A stretch of DNA of 64,000 nucleotides from Scortum barcoo. Taxonomy: Eukaryota > Chordata > Actinopteri > Centrarchiformes > Terapontidae. The position numbers and the translations under genes are program-made. Where the stretch lies: the NCBI GenBank assembly GCA_023238725.1, contig CM041541.1, positions 5,552,884 through 5,616,883 of the forward strand. The letters run 5' to 3'. Below the pieces are notes generated by a model, which was given only the letters and a program-made list of their open reading frames with translations, did not search any database and was not told the DNA's origin. Position 1 is the first letter of the stretch. Every line of letters starts with the position of its first letter. Below, piece after piece: positions 39,701-53,872 of the stretch.

Positions 39701-42700
39701 ATTGATGCCTTTTTATGACAATTTCAAATAAGGTGATAATTAAGGGGTACATATTGTGTGTGTCTGTGTGTATATATGTATATATATTTCTACCCTTGAA
39801 CCATTTTAAAAGGACAAATTAAGTGGTACCTGTAGTACATTTTTGTAGGTTTTTACTTAAATCTTCCTGAATCCACATGATAAGCCCAATAAAAAGCCCT
39901 TAATATATTACAACCCATTAATTCATCCAATATCTACTTAATGGTTTAGTCTATATAGTGTTAATGTCTAAACCTGCATCATCAGATGTCTTGCTTTTTC
40001 ACTCCAAAAGCCAAATAGATTAAATCTATGGTGATATTAAACAGAGAAAAGCAGTGAATCATCAGATTTAAAAAGATCCTTATTATACTACTCAGTTATA
40101 TCAAATCTGTGGATTATTTTTTCTTATTGATAAAAACTGACGACTGAAAAACAGAAGTAATCTTCAAACCTTGCATGAAACTAAAAGACAGCTCGTTGTC
40201 AAGCACGTCATAAAGCTGACCAACATAAATACATATACACAACATGTTTATACACAAACTATGTCTTCTCGATCACATTAGATGATCCTCCTGTATTCGG
40301 CTCTTTTTAACCGCCTGCAGCCGCGAGCAAAGTCAGCGAGCGCTGCATGTACTCTTCATTACAGTGTGAAGAAGAGAACAGACTGTCACAGGTCTTAAAA
40401 TATCCCATTCACTTCTTTTGATGCACCCTTAATGGCAGCTCCTCCAGCCTAAGTCGGCGCCGAGGATCGCTCGCCGTGGCAGATGCAGAAGTGCTTTAAG
40501 AGAAGAGGAGGCTGAGGTTTGCTCGCGCGTGGGTGTCGAACTGTACTGGCTGTAACTGCTACACCAAACAACATGCGCGAGTGGGAGGCGCACCATGTGT
40601 GAGGCCAAGGAGGAGAGAGAGGAAAGACGAAGAGACGGGATGCAGGGACGATTATAAAAAGTTGAGTCGACGATGACAGTGTGACAATAGAGAGTCTGGG
40701 TAGACGGGTGCACTGGAGAGGGGGAGGTCCGCTGCCTCTCTCTCTCTTTTTTTTTCTGTCTCTTTTGTCACTCTCATGGCAGGGGTGTTGCAGTCAGGTT
40801 TTACACGCAGCGAGAGACTGTGCTGTAGCCACCGGCAGTTTTTTTATCTGGCAACCAAACGTGTCTTTGACAGAGATGTAGACCCATACGTGTTAATTCC
40901 AACAGCTCTGGTTCAGCTACAATCAATTTTGTTTTTATTTTTAAAAGGTTTTCTGAAAGCCAAAACACAAGCGCAAAAGTAGAAGGAAGAGATTAATCAG
41001 TGTCTTTGTCTGCTCCAAATTAAACTGCAAAGGTTAGTATATCTGGCCTATGAGCTTACTACTTACAGCAGCTTTAAAATCTTAAGGAAGATTTAAAATA
41101 CCTTTAAGTTCAACAAAAACACTGGTTAGTGTTCTTCCTATGAGTCTTTTCTCTTGCAGCATTACAAGTTAAACATGTTTGAAAATGCAAAAAATAAAGC
41201 ATTAATTACATAAGCTCATAAAAAAAAATAAATAAGTCTGCACTCACATTTTTCTTGTCATACTTATAATACTTGGACACACTTGTTCTACACTTCAATG
41301 CACTTTCTTCATTTACATGTGTTTAGCACGGTCATGTATGGATGTAGGCATCAAGTGCATATCTCAAAACAGACATCTTCCAAAAGAGGTCTTAAATGAG
41401 TCTGCTGTCATTTGAGCAGGCAAAATCAATGGCTGCCCTTTCGAAAGGAGAAGCTTAGTTTTATTGGTAGTAGTCTCATGATCTTGTTGAAAGCTTTCTT
41501 TTTAACACTCTTTCCGTGTCGCCGCCATCCAGACAGAGCCGGGAATTCTTTTGGAGACCGAAGAGGACGTCTTTGTATGCAGAGAGGACAGGCTGGTGAA
41601 TTTCAGCGCAATGTTAATTTAAAAAACTGCACTTTCACGGCATTGACCTCAAAAGCCGCTAACAAGGCATCGAATGTTCTGTGAAACCCACAAACGTGAA
41701 GGGATAGTCAAGGCCTGCACTGTCAAATTACAGCTAAAAAACATGAAAAATAGATGTTAAAGAATATTTAAAGCTGTTATTATTACAGCTGTAAAGATGA
41801 CAGGGAGGATGAAGAGGGCAATCAAGGTGATGATGGCTGCGTTATTGATGAATGCGCATAATGTGCAAAACAACACAGTTAAATGTCAGCAAACGCAGCG
41901 ATGTTGTCTGGTCACGTATGCATTTGCATATGTACATGCACACTGTACTGTACTGTATGTACACACGCAAACAGGCAGTGTTTGTATGTGTGCTTAGAGG
42001 AGAATACTTGATGTTGTGGGCCTCATTCCACATGAATATATGATGCCCTGAATCGTGGGCTGTTTTTCTGTCAGAGAGCAGGGTAATTGGCATCAAACCA
42101 CACCTCTTACGAGGGAGAGGAAAGTGGAGAAGAAGTAAAAAAGAAGTGATAGAGCGTAAGAGATACTGACACGAGACAGAGAGGAGGGACAGAGAGACAG
42201 ATAAAAAGGGATGGAGTTAAAGGCTGGCTGGTGGCACATGTAATGGAGGAGACCTGGTCATTAGCCAGCCTCGTGGGGAGCCTTTGATGTGCTTCACACA
42301 TCCTGCCAAGAGCACGAGAGCAGACCACTGGTCACTAAACTTTAATAGTCACCACCCACAGGGGACGTGACACTTCTCACACAACAAGCGCTCGCCCCGG
42401 CATGTTCGCGTGTGATTCACACATGAAGGCCGGGACGCACATACGCATAAGCAGTGCAGCACGCCGCGCGAGATAGAGACAAAGACACACAAAGCAAACA
42501 AAAGAAGTTCGGCTCCTCCTCATGAGCATAACTTCTGTGAGAAATGATGTTATAACTAAATGTGACACAGCTTTTATTTCCCCGCTGTGGCTGCAGAGAA
42601 GCTGCCTCTCTCAATGTGTCTCCACTGACCAGATTATATGGCAGCTGGTTAGGGAGCGTCAATAAAGTTCTGCATCGATGCCTAAATGTACACATAAAAA

Positions 42701-45700
42701 TCAGATTAATTTAGGACCTCGGTGTAGGACACATAAAATCCAAAGTTCACGGCATATATCAGAACACCCTTGCGAGCATTAAGGATGGTTGAATTACTCT
42801 TCTATGCTTCTCCAAGTTACAACACAATTTAATTACATGAAATAGGATACTGCAGATAGTTTTTCATGTACAATAACTTGACAAATTGCCTTAACTTGTC
42901 ACTGTGTCTTCTAATTAATTCCACTAAGAGATGAAAAGCTCTACTAAAAATGGCCGTCATGAACCTATAAATAACACTTGATTGATGTGTTTCACAACAG
43001 CAGTTAATGATGACACCAACGACAAAAGATTTATCAGCCATGTGCAGCTCCTTCTTGTGTTGGCATTTACATGATCTGAGCGCCCATGTTTCATTTTTGA
43101 TGATGTTCTCAAGTAGTTTATAATACAAACACTAAAAGTACACAACACATGACAACACCATTTTCTGCCAAAGGTTGACTTATTTCTCATTTTACATTAT
43201 GTCTATATTACTGCTTTTGTTGTGTGTCTTGTTTGAAGAGAATGAGACTTAGTTGGAAAAGAAAGTGAGTCATGTACTTCTGTGTTTCAATTAAAATGGG
43301 AGAACTTTTGAATCGAAATCTGATGTCAGTTGTGTGGTTGTTCGTTTACGCTGCCAGCACTGTCAGTCTAATCTGATCAAACCACACCTACACGGTCCTG
43401 ATAAAGCAGGTTACATAAGTTTAAAGCCTGTTACAGCGCTCAAAAATTGATGTTTTTTCCCCCAAAACTTAATTTTAATAGCTGCTTATTTATTCATAAC
43501 AACTTAATGTTAGAGAGAGATATTTAAACCAAGACTTCAGGGGCTTTAAGATCAATTTGCTGCTGGTACACCGACTGATTGTATTGTATCTTCAGCTACA
43601 TTTTGTTAATGTCAGCATGATAACCAAAACATAAATTCCGGCGGTACCTGTCAGGGTGAAGGACCGTCCAATACGGACACAATTTGCTCCATAAGTCCCA
43701 GCATTTACCGCATGTTTTGGTTAACTATTCCAGCATCCTTGCATCAGCCGCTGTTACTTGAGGGATACTTCAAAGGCAGCGCATCTCCTCACTTCAACCC
43801 AATTAGAAGCACTGACAAACACAACTTTGGCTCGGCGGATTTAAGATCAACAGATCAAGCTTTGGCACAGATTCGTTTGCAACAGAAATTGATTACATAA
43901 TCATCTTTAAAATAGGCCAGCGCCTGATATGAACAATAATATCTGCTTGTCATTCTGTCATGTATTATTCCCAAAGGAAATTCAGTTTGCGGAGGCCAAA
44001 GCCCGCGCGCAACACACCACAGCACAGCATTTACCTGTGGAAAAGACTACGTTTCTGGACACCAACTTGTAATCGACAATGGAGAACTGTGGCAGCTCGA
44101 TCCGCGTCACCCCCGTCACAGCCGAGTCGCCTCCTTTCCAGTAGAACTCGATGTCGTCTGTGGTGTAGCCATCTGCACAAGAAGAAACACACGCAGACAC
44201 CAAGGTGTAACCATCTGTCTAACCATCGCTGGAGACCAAGATATGCAGTGTTGCTGATCATCCAAATGGGCTGTCATTTGGGAAGAAGAATGTTTGAAGT
44301 TGCTTCCAAGAACCAGACGTTGCTTTGAAAAGCAAGTTAATAGGTTCACTTGAGTTCACAAAAATGTCAAAAGAATTCAAAAATAGCTGACATTGCCTCT
44401 GTCCATGGTAGCGCTTGGTTCACTTTCTGTACTTTTTTATATTTTAATACAGAAACTTTTACAAATGACCTTACAAAGATCTTGAATGTGCTTCAAACTG
44501 TATTTGAGACACTGGCGATGGCTCAATTTAACCGGCAAGGATGCCAAACAGGATCCATGTGGTTTTGATAATCCTAATCCTAATCCTTGTTTTCTATTTT
44601 ACCGGATAGTTAGTGTGGCCCATTGAATCAGGTGTAAATCAGTTCCTGATTAAAAGGCTGAAATGAATACCAGCAAGTGTCTTAAGGACATTAGCATTAC
44701 CCAGATTTGTGGGGCTTATGTTAATATTAAAGCTGAAATCTTAAGAACTTAAAGCGTCTCTAATCAATATTTGTACATTAACAATGGATATAACGACGTC
44801 GTGTGATGTGAAAGGGGTTGTTCATAGTTACAAACCCACAGAGGATTATCACCCAATTCTGTTCCCTCAGCTCCACAGAGCATTTTAGTGTCTTTCGTTC
44901 ATTGCTTTGGTTTTACGACCCGTAACATTACTGTTTTGGTTCGGTCTCAAGACTCCCATTAACCTCGCTTCAAGCCGCTGCAGGCGGCTGTTTTTATTGA
45001 AAACACCTCCAAATACTACCTGCCAGAGAAGAAATTTACCTCCAGAGTTGGTGGAGATCAAAACAGAGCTGAATGGAGAGTGAATATTGAACTGGCATTT
45101 GTCAAGTGGTCAGAATGAAAAAAAAAATGCTAATGTATCTGCCAACGATTTCTTTTTGTCGATTATGTGATATGATATATAAAGCTTAGTTTTGCGATTA
45201 TACTACATAAACAACCACATACCTATCTATGATTGTGTTGTTTGTTATCACTCCACTGCTTCATTTCCGTGTAAAAGAGCAAAAAATGTCACCACAAAAT
45301 TGAAATGCTGTTACATGCTTTGGAGATACTGTTTTGCCATAGCTCAAGACAGCGGATGCTACACGGCTAACAACGAGAACCAGAGATCCACCAGGGACAC
45401 ATTAATGATTTTGGTGTCATCACCTGTCAGGAAAAATATAAGTAGGACCAATGTCCTGCGATTTTGCACTTGAAGATCATTTTGCTTGTCACAACACAGT
45501 TCTCAGCCTCTGAAATTAACTGTGTCTTATGGGGATATGGAGGGAGGTCTTTCTGAAGGACTAACCCTTGTGATTGGGTTTTCCACAGATTTAATTTTGC
45601 ACTTCCACAAAGTTTGGAGACCATTGAGAGACAATTTAGAGGAAAGACCGGTCAAGAAGCAGAGCAGCCCGATATATTTCAACAAGCCCCAAAGACACTG

Positions 45701-48700
45701 GATGCTACACTTTATGGTGCCATCAGTTATAATTGTCCTATAAGGTGACTCTCTGGTGATTGAGACATTTAAAAAAAATTCTACACACCCCCCAAAAAAA
45801 AGAAAAATAAATGGACATGGTTTGATATCATCTCACGCATTAGACTGTGTTGGTTTTAGGCTTTAGGTCTCTCTACTCACAGCTCTCTATCTCCAGAGTG
45901 CAGTTCTGTTCGTCCAGAGGATACCTCCTGAGATCCATCATGCACGCCGCTGTTGTAGTTATCCTGGAAAAGAAGACACAGGTGGGAGAAGGGAGGACGC
46001 AGAGGAGAATATTTTAGATCCTATATGTGGTTTATAAAAATTGTATTGACAGGAAGACGGATAGGAAGGTAGGAAGGAAAGACGGTCTGACTATCATATT
46101 TTCTGGCCCATTTCAATTCAAGTGAATTTCAAGCGAAAACCAGCAAAGCAGATAAGTAAGTACTTAACAAGGAAGCATAAGGGACTGTGGGAATACAATT
46201 AGATTAACGCATTAAGGTGAAAGCACTTGACTTTGTCTCATCATCTTTAAAGCAAACTAAAAGTCTATTTGTCTTTACACTAAGTTCTTTGGTTGGATTC
46301 ATATTACTGCAGACTATTGGCATTGTCATCTTAAAATGAGATTAGGGCAAAATGGGGAAAATGCTGACTGTGTAACTGTATACATAATTATACCATACAT
46401 CACAGACAGACAAGGTGTCCTCACTCTTGTATTTCAAATCAGTTCATGTCCCCCCTCAATAAAACTGTCTGCCCTCCACTGGGTGATGAAGTGAAAATGT
46501 GTGCAAATAAAAATCATGTTAAGGCAACACATTTTGGCGCTGAGTTTAGCGCCTGCTCGTCTGAACTGGGTCGCGAGGAGGTATCCCTTTGTTTATCAGA
46601 TGCGTGTGCTCAAGCGGCTGATAATCAGACAGTTAAAATAAGCAGCAAAGTGAAAATGCAAATTCACAAATGATTTCGGCTAAGTCTGCTCTGATTAAAA
46701 GCCGGCTGCTTGGCATTTAGCCACTGGATGTCTTCATTCAGTTAAGACTCAGACGAGGCTGTGGAAACCCATTAGGTGATATCATTATACAGCTAAAATT
46801 ACAACAACATAACACAGAGTCTGCAAGATAGAGACTTATTGTAATTATTGTGACAGAATGCAGTTTATTTATAGATTTTCTCATTGGGTTTCAAGTGTAT
46901 GACCAAACATTTTATACAATAATAGTATGTATGAACTTTGATGCCTTAACCTCATCAAAATACACTTAAGCTGCACTGAAATAATGATAAACAGTAGAGC
47001 TGAAACAACTAGTGGATTAATTAAAGAAAATTAATCAGCACCAATTTTGATCATCCTCTAATTTCTCTAGGTCCTTCACATTCTTCAAATGTGAATAACT
47101 TGATGTTTTTCTTAGTCATTTATGATGGTAAATTTAATATATTTTTGGACTGTGTGTTATGGAGTCAAATAGTGTTATAATAGTATTAAATAAGTCATGA
47201 AATTAATTATCACACATGAATAAATTACCCTTTTTCAAAAGCCACCTTTTATTTCATAATGTCACTTTTCATGACAGTGGTGGTGTTCAGCAGTCACCAC
47301 CCCGACCTCCAGTTAAGCCACCAACTCAGCGACTACTACAAAATGAAGCCAGTTAGCTCCTGAAACAACACGGTCAAAATAATCCTGAATAATCTATCTA
47401 TGTTGTTACTGTTCCTAAATACACACGATGTAACTAACCTCTCTTTTTATTCATCTTAACGAGGCTGCACTTACTAAAGAGCGAGTGTTAACAGCTAGCA
47501 CTAACCAGTTAGAGCAAGCTGTTAGGGTAGTTTGGGAGCTGTATGTGGTTTATTCAAATTGTAGTGAGAGGAAGATGGATCGCGAGGTAGTTAGAGAGGA
47601 AGGTCTGACTATCATATTTTCTGGCCCATTTCAATTGTTATTGTGTTAACAGCAAAGCAGATAAGTAGTAGTAGATAAGTAGTGGCTCTGGGAACTTGTG
47701 ATTATATTTCACAATTATCTGTTATAAAGTAAATGATTAATTGACTGAAAATAATCATCAGCTGCAGTCCTAATAAACAACACACATTCTTTAATACCAT
47801 GATAGGAATCTGTATTCAGCATGTTACTCAGCCTTACCTGACATACATTTATGTAACAGCTCATATCACAAACACTGCGTCACACATCTCCCTCTCCCTT
47901 TGATCTCTTGAAAGCACTGAGAGGTCCGTAAGTAGCCCACAAGGCTAAGTGCTATGAACTTCACTTGCATAATCGAGCACGGCTGTATGACTGTAAAGTA
48001 CGAACACTGACGGATGCAAACACAAGCGTGCGAGTACACGTGCAAGCACACACACACTTTTTGCTTTGCGCTCTAATAATTCAAAGCATCCATATTCATA
48101 GGTCACACCAACTCTTCTGAACCTGCCTGTCGAGAAAGATCAATGAAAATTCAGAACAAGGGCTTTATGAAACAAATATCAAACAACAGCTGCAAGCTCA
48201 ACGTCGCATTAATGCACCTTTCGAACCTGTTCGCACCTCTTTTCATGGGTGATCTCTGACTGCACCCTTGCCCCCTTAAAAAAAAATCTAATGCTGTGGT
48301 GCCCTTGAGCATGACACATAATCCTCTGGCTGCTCGGTGGCCAGCGGCAGAGCGCTGCCAAGTTCTCAACTTGGGTAACTGTGGTGCTGTAATAGGGCTT
48401 TAAACACATGGAATTACCTTGACACTGGTAAACATCTGAGGACATTTTTGACCCTGACATTCACTTTGTTGCCTGTTGTGGGGAGTGTTGGCTCATTGCA
48501 TGGTCCAGAGATGACACGTTGGCACTGATAAATACGACATAAATAAACTGACTTGCTGCACTATACTGGGATATTATTCTATATGCATATAGATACATAT
48601 AGAATTAATTTAGAAAACATATATTTAAAAAGACATAGATTTGGAAAAAACACAAAACCTACCAATGTGTCAGTCCTTCTCACAATACTTCCAGACTTCC

Positions 48701-51700
48701 CTAATATGATTTTTAAAAATAGGATATGTGTATATGTACACTTTTAAAAAAAGGCTCAGTAATTCCTTAAAACAGCTGGACACTGTAGGTTTTTGTAAAC
48801 ATTACTCAAACAGGAGGAAACAGTGCATTTGTTGGGGACTATTTTCAGCTGCGGATTAAATCGCATTTGGCGCTCTAGTGAGTACCGCTGGCCGAAGGAC
48901 AGTGAACGTGGAATACAAAATAAACTGCAGCACCCAGGTTTGCATTAATGAACGAACATATCAACCAGTGCAGCAGTGTGACTGATTTCTGTGGGGTTTT
49001 TTTGGGCTACAACGGAGCTCTATGGCATAGAGGAATTAGATATATCAGACTTAAACCACACAGGAAAATACTTGTCAGTTGGATCAATTCACTGTGGTTT
49101 TGGTCTTTGCATCGTCGAACCCACCTGAGGCCGTAGAGAACGGTTCCATCTGGGTGCAGCCGGATCATGCGGTTTTTGACGGTGACTCCGTGGACGAAAG
49201 ACTTCTTGTCGTTGAGGAAGTAGGTGTCGGGGACCCAGAGCTGGTCAGCAACCCTGTTATCCAGGGTCAAGTTGAGGGGGATACCTATGTACGCTAGACG
49301 CTTGTCCCTCCAGTACTGTTGGAAGTACATAGTCAACGTGTAGTCCTGTGGATACAAACAGAGGAAAACAGACAATAAGAACGGCTGATACATACATACT
49401 GGGGCTTTTATTCGAATGACTAAATATACAGACAGACACTTCAAGTATTCCTCCATTCAACAAGCAAACACTTTCAGTACTGAAATCTTTGCTCTGCCCA
49501 TTCCCCGGCTCTTAGTGCTCCTAATATTTCTGTGATATGACACAGCATCCTACAAGCTGGAGGGAGTGTGGGCCAACTAGTTTACAGGCTGCAGCCAAAA
49601 GCTCAGATGTGCCTTTGCCCTCCTTTCTGGAATACAGTAACCCCATACAGTAATGTGCCATTGTGCGAGCGTGTGGGCCGGCTGACTCATGTAGCTGCAG
49701 CTTTAATGGAAAAATTTCATAGAAAATGTCTGAAACATCAACAGTGGTGTGCTCCCAGTATAAGCACAGTGATTCACAAGGCCTCAGAGTTGAACTGTAA
49801 TGGCGAAAGCTTTTGAAACATATCCCGCCTTTCATTTAATTCACGTAGGATGACTCTCTTGAGATTTACAGGTCTTATTTTGTGTTCCTTCAGTGAAGCG
49901 TTGTCAGCTCTATCCCAATGTTCTTTTTTTATGCAGTTTGTTGTATGCCAAACTATGGTTATTTTCTCCCATTTATCCACAGGCAGCCAAAATACAAATA
50001 TGTATTTTAAGTAACACGTTATTGAAGTCACACCTACTTGGTAAATCTAATTGGTATTTCCTCATTCCCCAAATGCCATCAAAATGAAAAGGGATGAATC
50101 TCAAAGGCTCACTTGCAATATATAAGAGCTAAGGAGTTCTTTTACCACTTCATTTAAAGGCAATCTTGGCCGTATTAGTTGATCAAGCTGGTTGTTAAAA
50201 TGGTAAGCATAACTTTTAAAGAAAGAAGTCACATATTCTTCGTCTTACAAATTGAATCAAGTTCATTTACACATAATTTCTCTGCTGCAGCCTTCACTGA
50301 TCTGCTTTGACCAGTAGCTTGTGTTGGCAAACCTTGGATACATTTGAGCAGTGTACGGTGAACTCACAGACCTAATGACTCTTTTTTCACCTGTGCCACA
50401 CTATGTTTCAGTATTCACCATTATCTCCTTGCTTCTGATTTGCTATATTGTGTTCTGGGTTTTGAGTAATGACTGTTTTCATTAATAATTAATCCATCAA
50501 CAATTTTCGCCCTGCTAGCGGCATGGCTCAGGAGATGGCGAAGTCCGCCTGTCCGTCTTGGAAAACTAATGACATTCCCATCAACCTGAGCTCTACTTTA
50601 TGTTTAATTAGCTGAGGCTAGCATGCGAGGGCCAAACTAACAAGGCGACCTGCTGAGTACCAGCATGTTAGTGTTGTCACTGTGAGCATGTCAGCATGCT
50701 GATGTTGGCATGGCACCGCTGCACCTTTAAATACAGCCTCACAGAACATGGCTGTAGACTCTTCGTCCTGTTTGGATGAGGTTATTGTTCAGTCTACGAA
50801 ATCAAGATGTAAGAACAATATATTCTGTCTCACGCAATCATACTTTCAGAGTAAAAGGTTGTTGCATAAGTCACCTCAGACTGCTACCTCATCATTAATC
50901 AGGACATTCTAAAGTGTGCCTCACAAATGAGATAATTATTGGGTTTTCATTTAAATCACTAAAGAGTTTGCAAACATGAACGTGCTCATGTAAGATTCTG
51001 GTCTTCTTTGTGTCTCTCCGAGTAGCAAACGCTCGCCATCTGGCACCTAAGCCCGATACGTGTTGGCAAGAAGCGCTCAAAGTCCAGCCATGAGGACGCT
51101 GTTCTGTTCAGCTCTGTGAAAGCATTTTTAGGACGGTTGTGTAAGTTTATTAAAAAAAAAAAATTGCATGTTTTTGTTTTGCCTTGATTCAAGTAGTGTT
51201 TGACCAGAGCGGAAGCGGCAGCAGAGATAGGGGACAGAGCCCCTCCCTCACTCCTTCTACATAATCCCCTTACCCAAGCTAACAGTCTCTCTTCTCTATT
51301 TCTGTTTTTATCTCAGTCTCAGTCTCTCTCTCTCGCTCTCTTTCTCTCGGGGCAATGCCATGATCTCTCTCCCTCTGCCCGCTGTGGCGCTGAAATGAAA
51401 CCAGCCTGCACCAAGCTGGCACCGGCACAGGCACACGCGTCTGTTGGTTGCTGCGGCTCTCAGGTCGACGCCAAACGCAAACAAAAGTGAAGATTAAAAA
51501 AGGCCACTGCGACGTTTAGCGCGGCTTCCCAAAACACGTTACATAACCGAAGTAGTTATTTGTCTTCATCTGAGCGCTGCGTTGCTAATGCTTGGAAAAC
51601 ACACGAGGTTTTGCATTTTTATGGGATAACTGAAGAATGGAATGAAATACAATTATGCAATTTCAGGCGACTGACTGCATGTTAATTATTCATTCCTTTT

Positions 51701-53835
51701 ATTTCTACTAATACTTCGTACTCAATGAATGTGTTTTCCAGGTTTGGTTAGCACGCGGAGATGTGAACAGGGGAGATCTTAGTCAGCACAGGATCCAGAT
51801 TGGTCACACAGCATGAGAAGGAAAAGGCATTTGGCACCGAGCCATAAATGTACAGTTTAGAGGTGGAACCATGGCCTGTTTGGTATCTGCTCTCTGGTTG
51901 AAGTATTACCAATCATGCAGGATGAAAGAAAGAAATATTGCTTTGCATCATTATGAACTGAATAGTGTTTGATTTTGGATTGTTGGTTGGACAAAGTTAT
52001 CTTAAGATGCCATCGCCATGGGCTCTGGGAGCTCGACGAGGTCATTTTTCACTATTGTCCGTTTGTTGAAGTAAATGTTTAATGCATAGATTTTTTTAAC
52101 AAATCAATAGATTCATCAGTAATGAGAATGATTGATAGTCACAGCCCTGGAGGCTTGCGTGGCAGACAATGTTGAATTAACAGGATAAAATGGGTCATCT
52201 TATCAAGTACGCACACATCCGCATGATCAGTGTGTTTTTTGCAGATGATGCTGTGATGTTCAACATTAACACTTCGTCGGTTTACAACGTGGTAAAAACT
52301 GACTAATGTTAAAAAAAACAACAAAAATAATGTTAAAAAAAACAACAAAAATAATAAAAAATCAATACAAAACTGGCAAGTGTAAAGCTCAGTGAGAGTA
52401 GTGTGAAAGAGTGGAAGCCAAGTCAGGCAGGTGTGTGTGCCACATCTATAAAAACATTACTCAAATATTACAGCATCAGACAAGGATGGACCGCTATTCT
52501 GCTTTTCTTTTTAAAATATGTCAATTTGAACTTCATTGTAGTATGTAACATAATAAATCATGGTGGTTTTAGAAGGACCCACTTTAGGTGCTACTTTCTG
52601 TTGAGCCCTACATGAAAACAGATCTTAAATGCCATTATTTTAGCTGGTTAAAAAAGTGCATATTTGTATATCCATAAATACATTTGTGTGTAATAAAATG
52701 ATCGCGCTTTAATTGTCACACAGTACTGGTTGTTTAAGTTGCTGGTGTAGCCTTGTAGTGTAAACTGCACTTAATGGGTTCTTGGAAATGACACAAAGTG
52801 CACCGAGTGGGAGGTCAACAGGGGCCCAACCCCCTTCCTCAGGTTCCACAAGATACGCAGCCCTGGTGGATGAACGCATTGTTGCTCGGCTTCACGAGTG
52901 ATTTGAGAATGCGCGAATTAAAAACACTAAGAGCTTCTTCCTACACAGGTTCTTCCTTTGAGTAACTTCAAAGGGAAGATGGAGATGGAGTTAACCGCTC
53001 CTCTGCTCCTTTAAGTGATAAGAAGATAAATCCTTGTCCAGGATTTGGTGACATAAAGGCCCAAAGTGTTATCAGTCATGGTCTCATTAAAGTGTTCAAT
53101 GAGGATTGATCACAGTATGTGGTGAAAATTACATTTGCTGTAAGAATGAGTGCTGTAGACCTGGATTCCCCCCTCCCCTCCATTACCACTGTAACTTTAC
53201 CCTCCATCAATCCCCGCAAATGACTAATGTGTCTTTGGCACTGCCTTGTTTTGACCCTTATCGCATCACCGCCACCCCCTCCTCCTCCTCCTCCCCTCCT
53301 CCCCCGCCTCTCCACTGGCGGTATCGCGCCTTAGGTATGCATTTCCATCTCCCGCCAGAGCCTCAGCAGGTGGGAAGCCCGAGCGAGCGGCTACAGTACA
53401 CACACTCCTCACAAGACATAAATGATTTAAATTACCCATGTAGCCTGTACAAACACGCGGCCAAGGGATCCTCATCAATCTTACATGGAGACAATCAAAT
53501 TGAATTTCATATGAGGACAAGCGCAGCTTTGCATCACCTGCCCTGGAATCTCTTTCGGAGAGGTGGGCTTGGATTTTCTGTGAACTAGGGCTATGGATTA
53601 TGAATTATTGACAACTCTCCCACAACACATGAATTCCCAGTGCGCTCGGCTTTGCCACAGCTGTTTGGTTAGTAGCATGTGTTTTTCCAGCGGAGATAAT
53701 GACAGTGACCAGTGGAGATGATTTCCAGCAAGCCTCAATTATTCAATTAACTCGACTGGATAATCACTTTCATTCAGGGTGCGTGAGAATTCAGATAAGC
53801 AGAGTTTTGGCTGACCCATATTCAATTTAATCTCT

Positions 53836-53872
<37 letters not shown>

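Larger units (their letters stand above)
33848..44034 (-). other. gabrb: receptor introns 7 and 6
   Basis: Intron 7 (33848-37955) and intron 6 (38109-44034) flank exon 7. They contain the CA, TG and CT microsatellites and the 51-bp duplication. A CpG-richer block at about 40310-40720 has no recognisable exon. Confidence 0.7.

Noticed and set aside
53106..53588. Plus-strand open frame of about 160 codons in intron 3
   Set aside because: The Pro/Ser runs come from a CCT repeat. No recognisable domain, and an intronic location.
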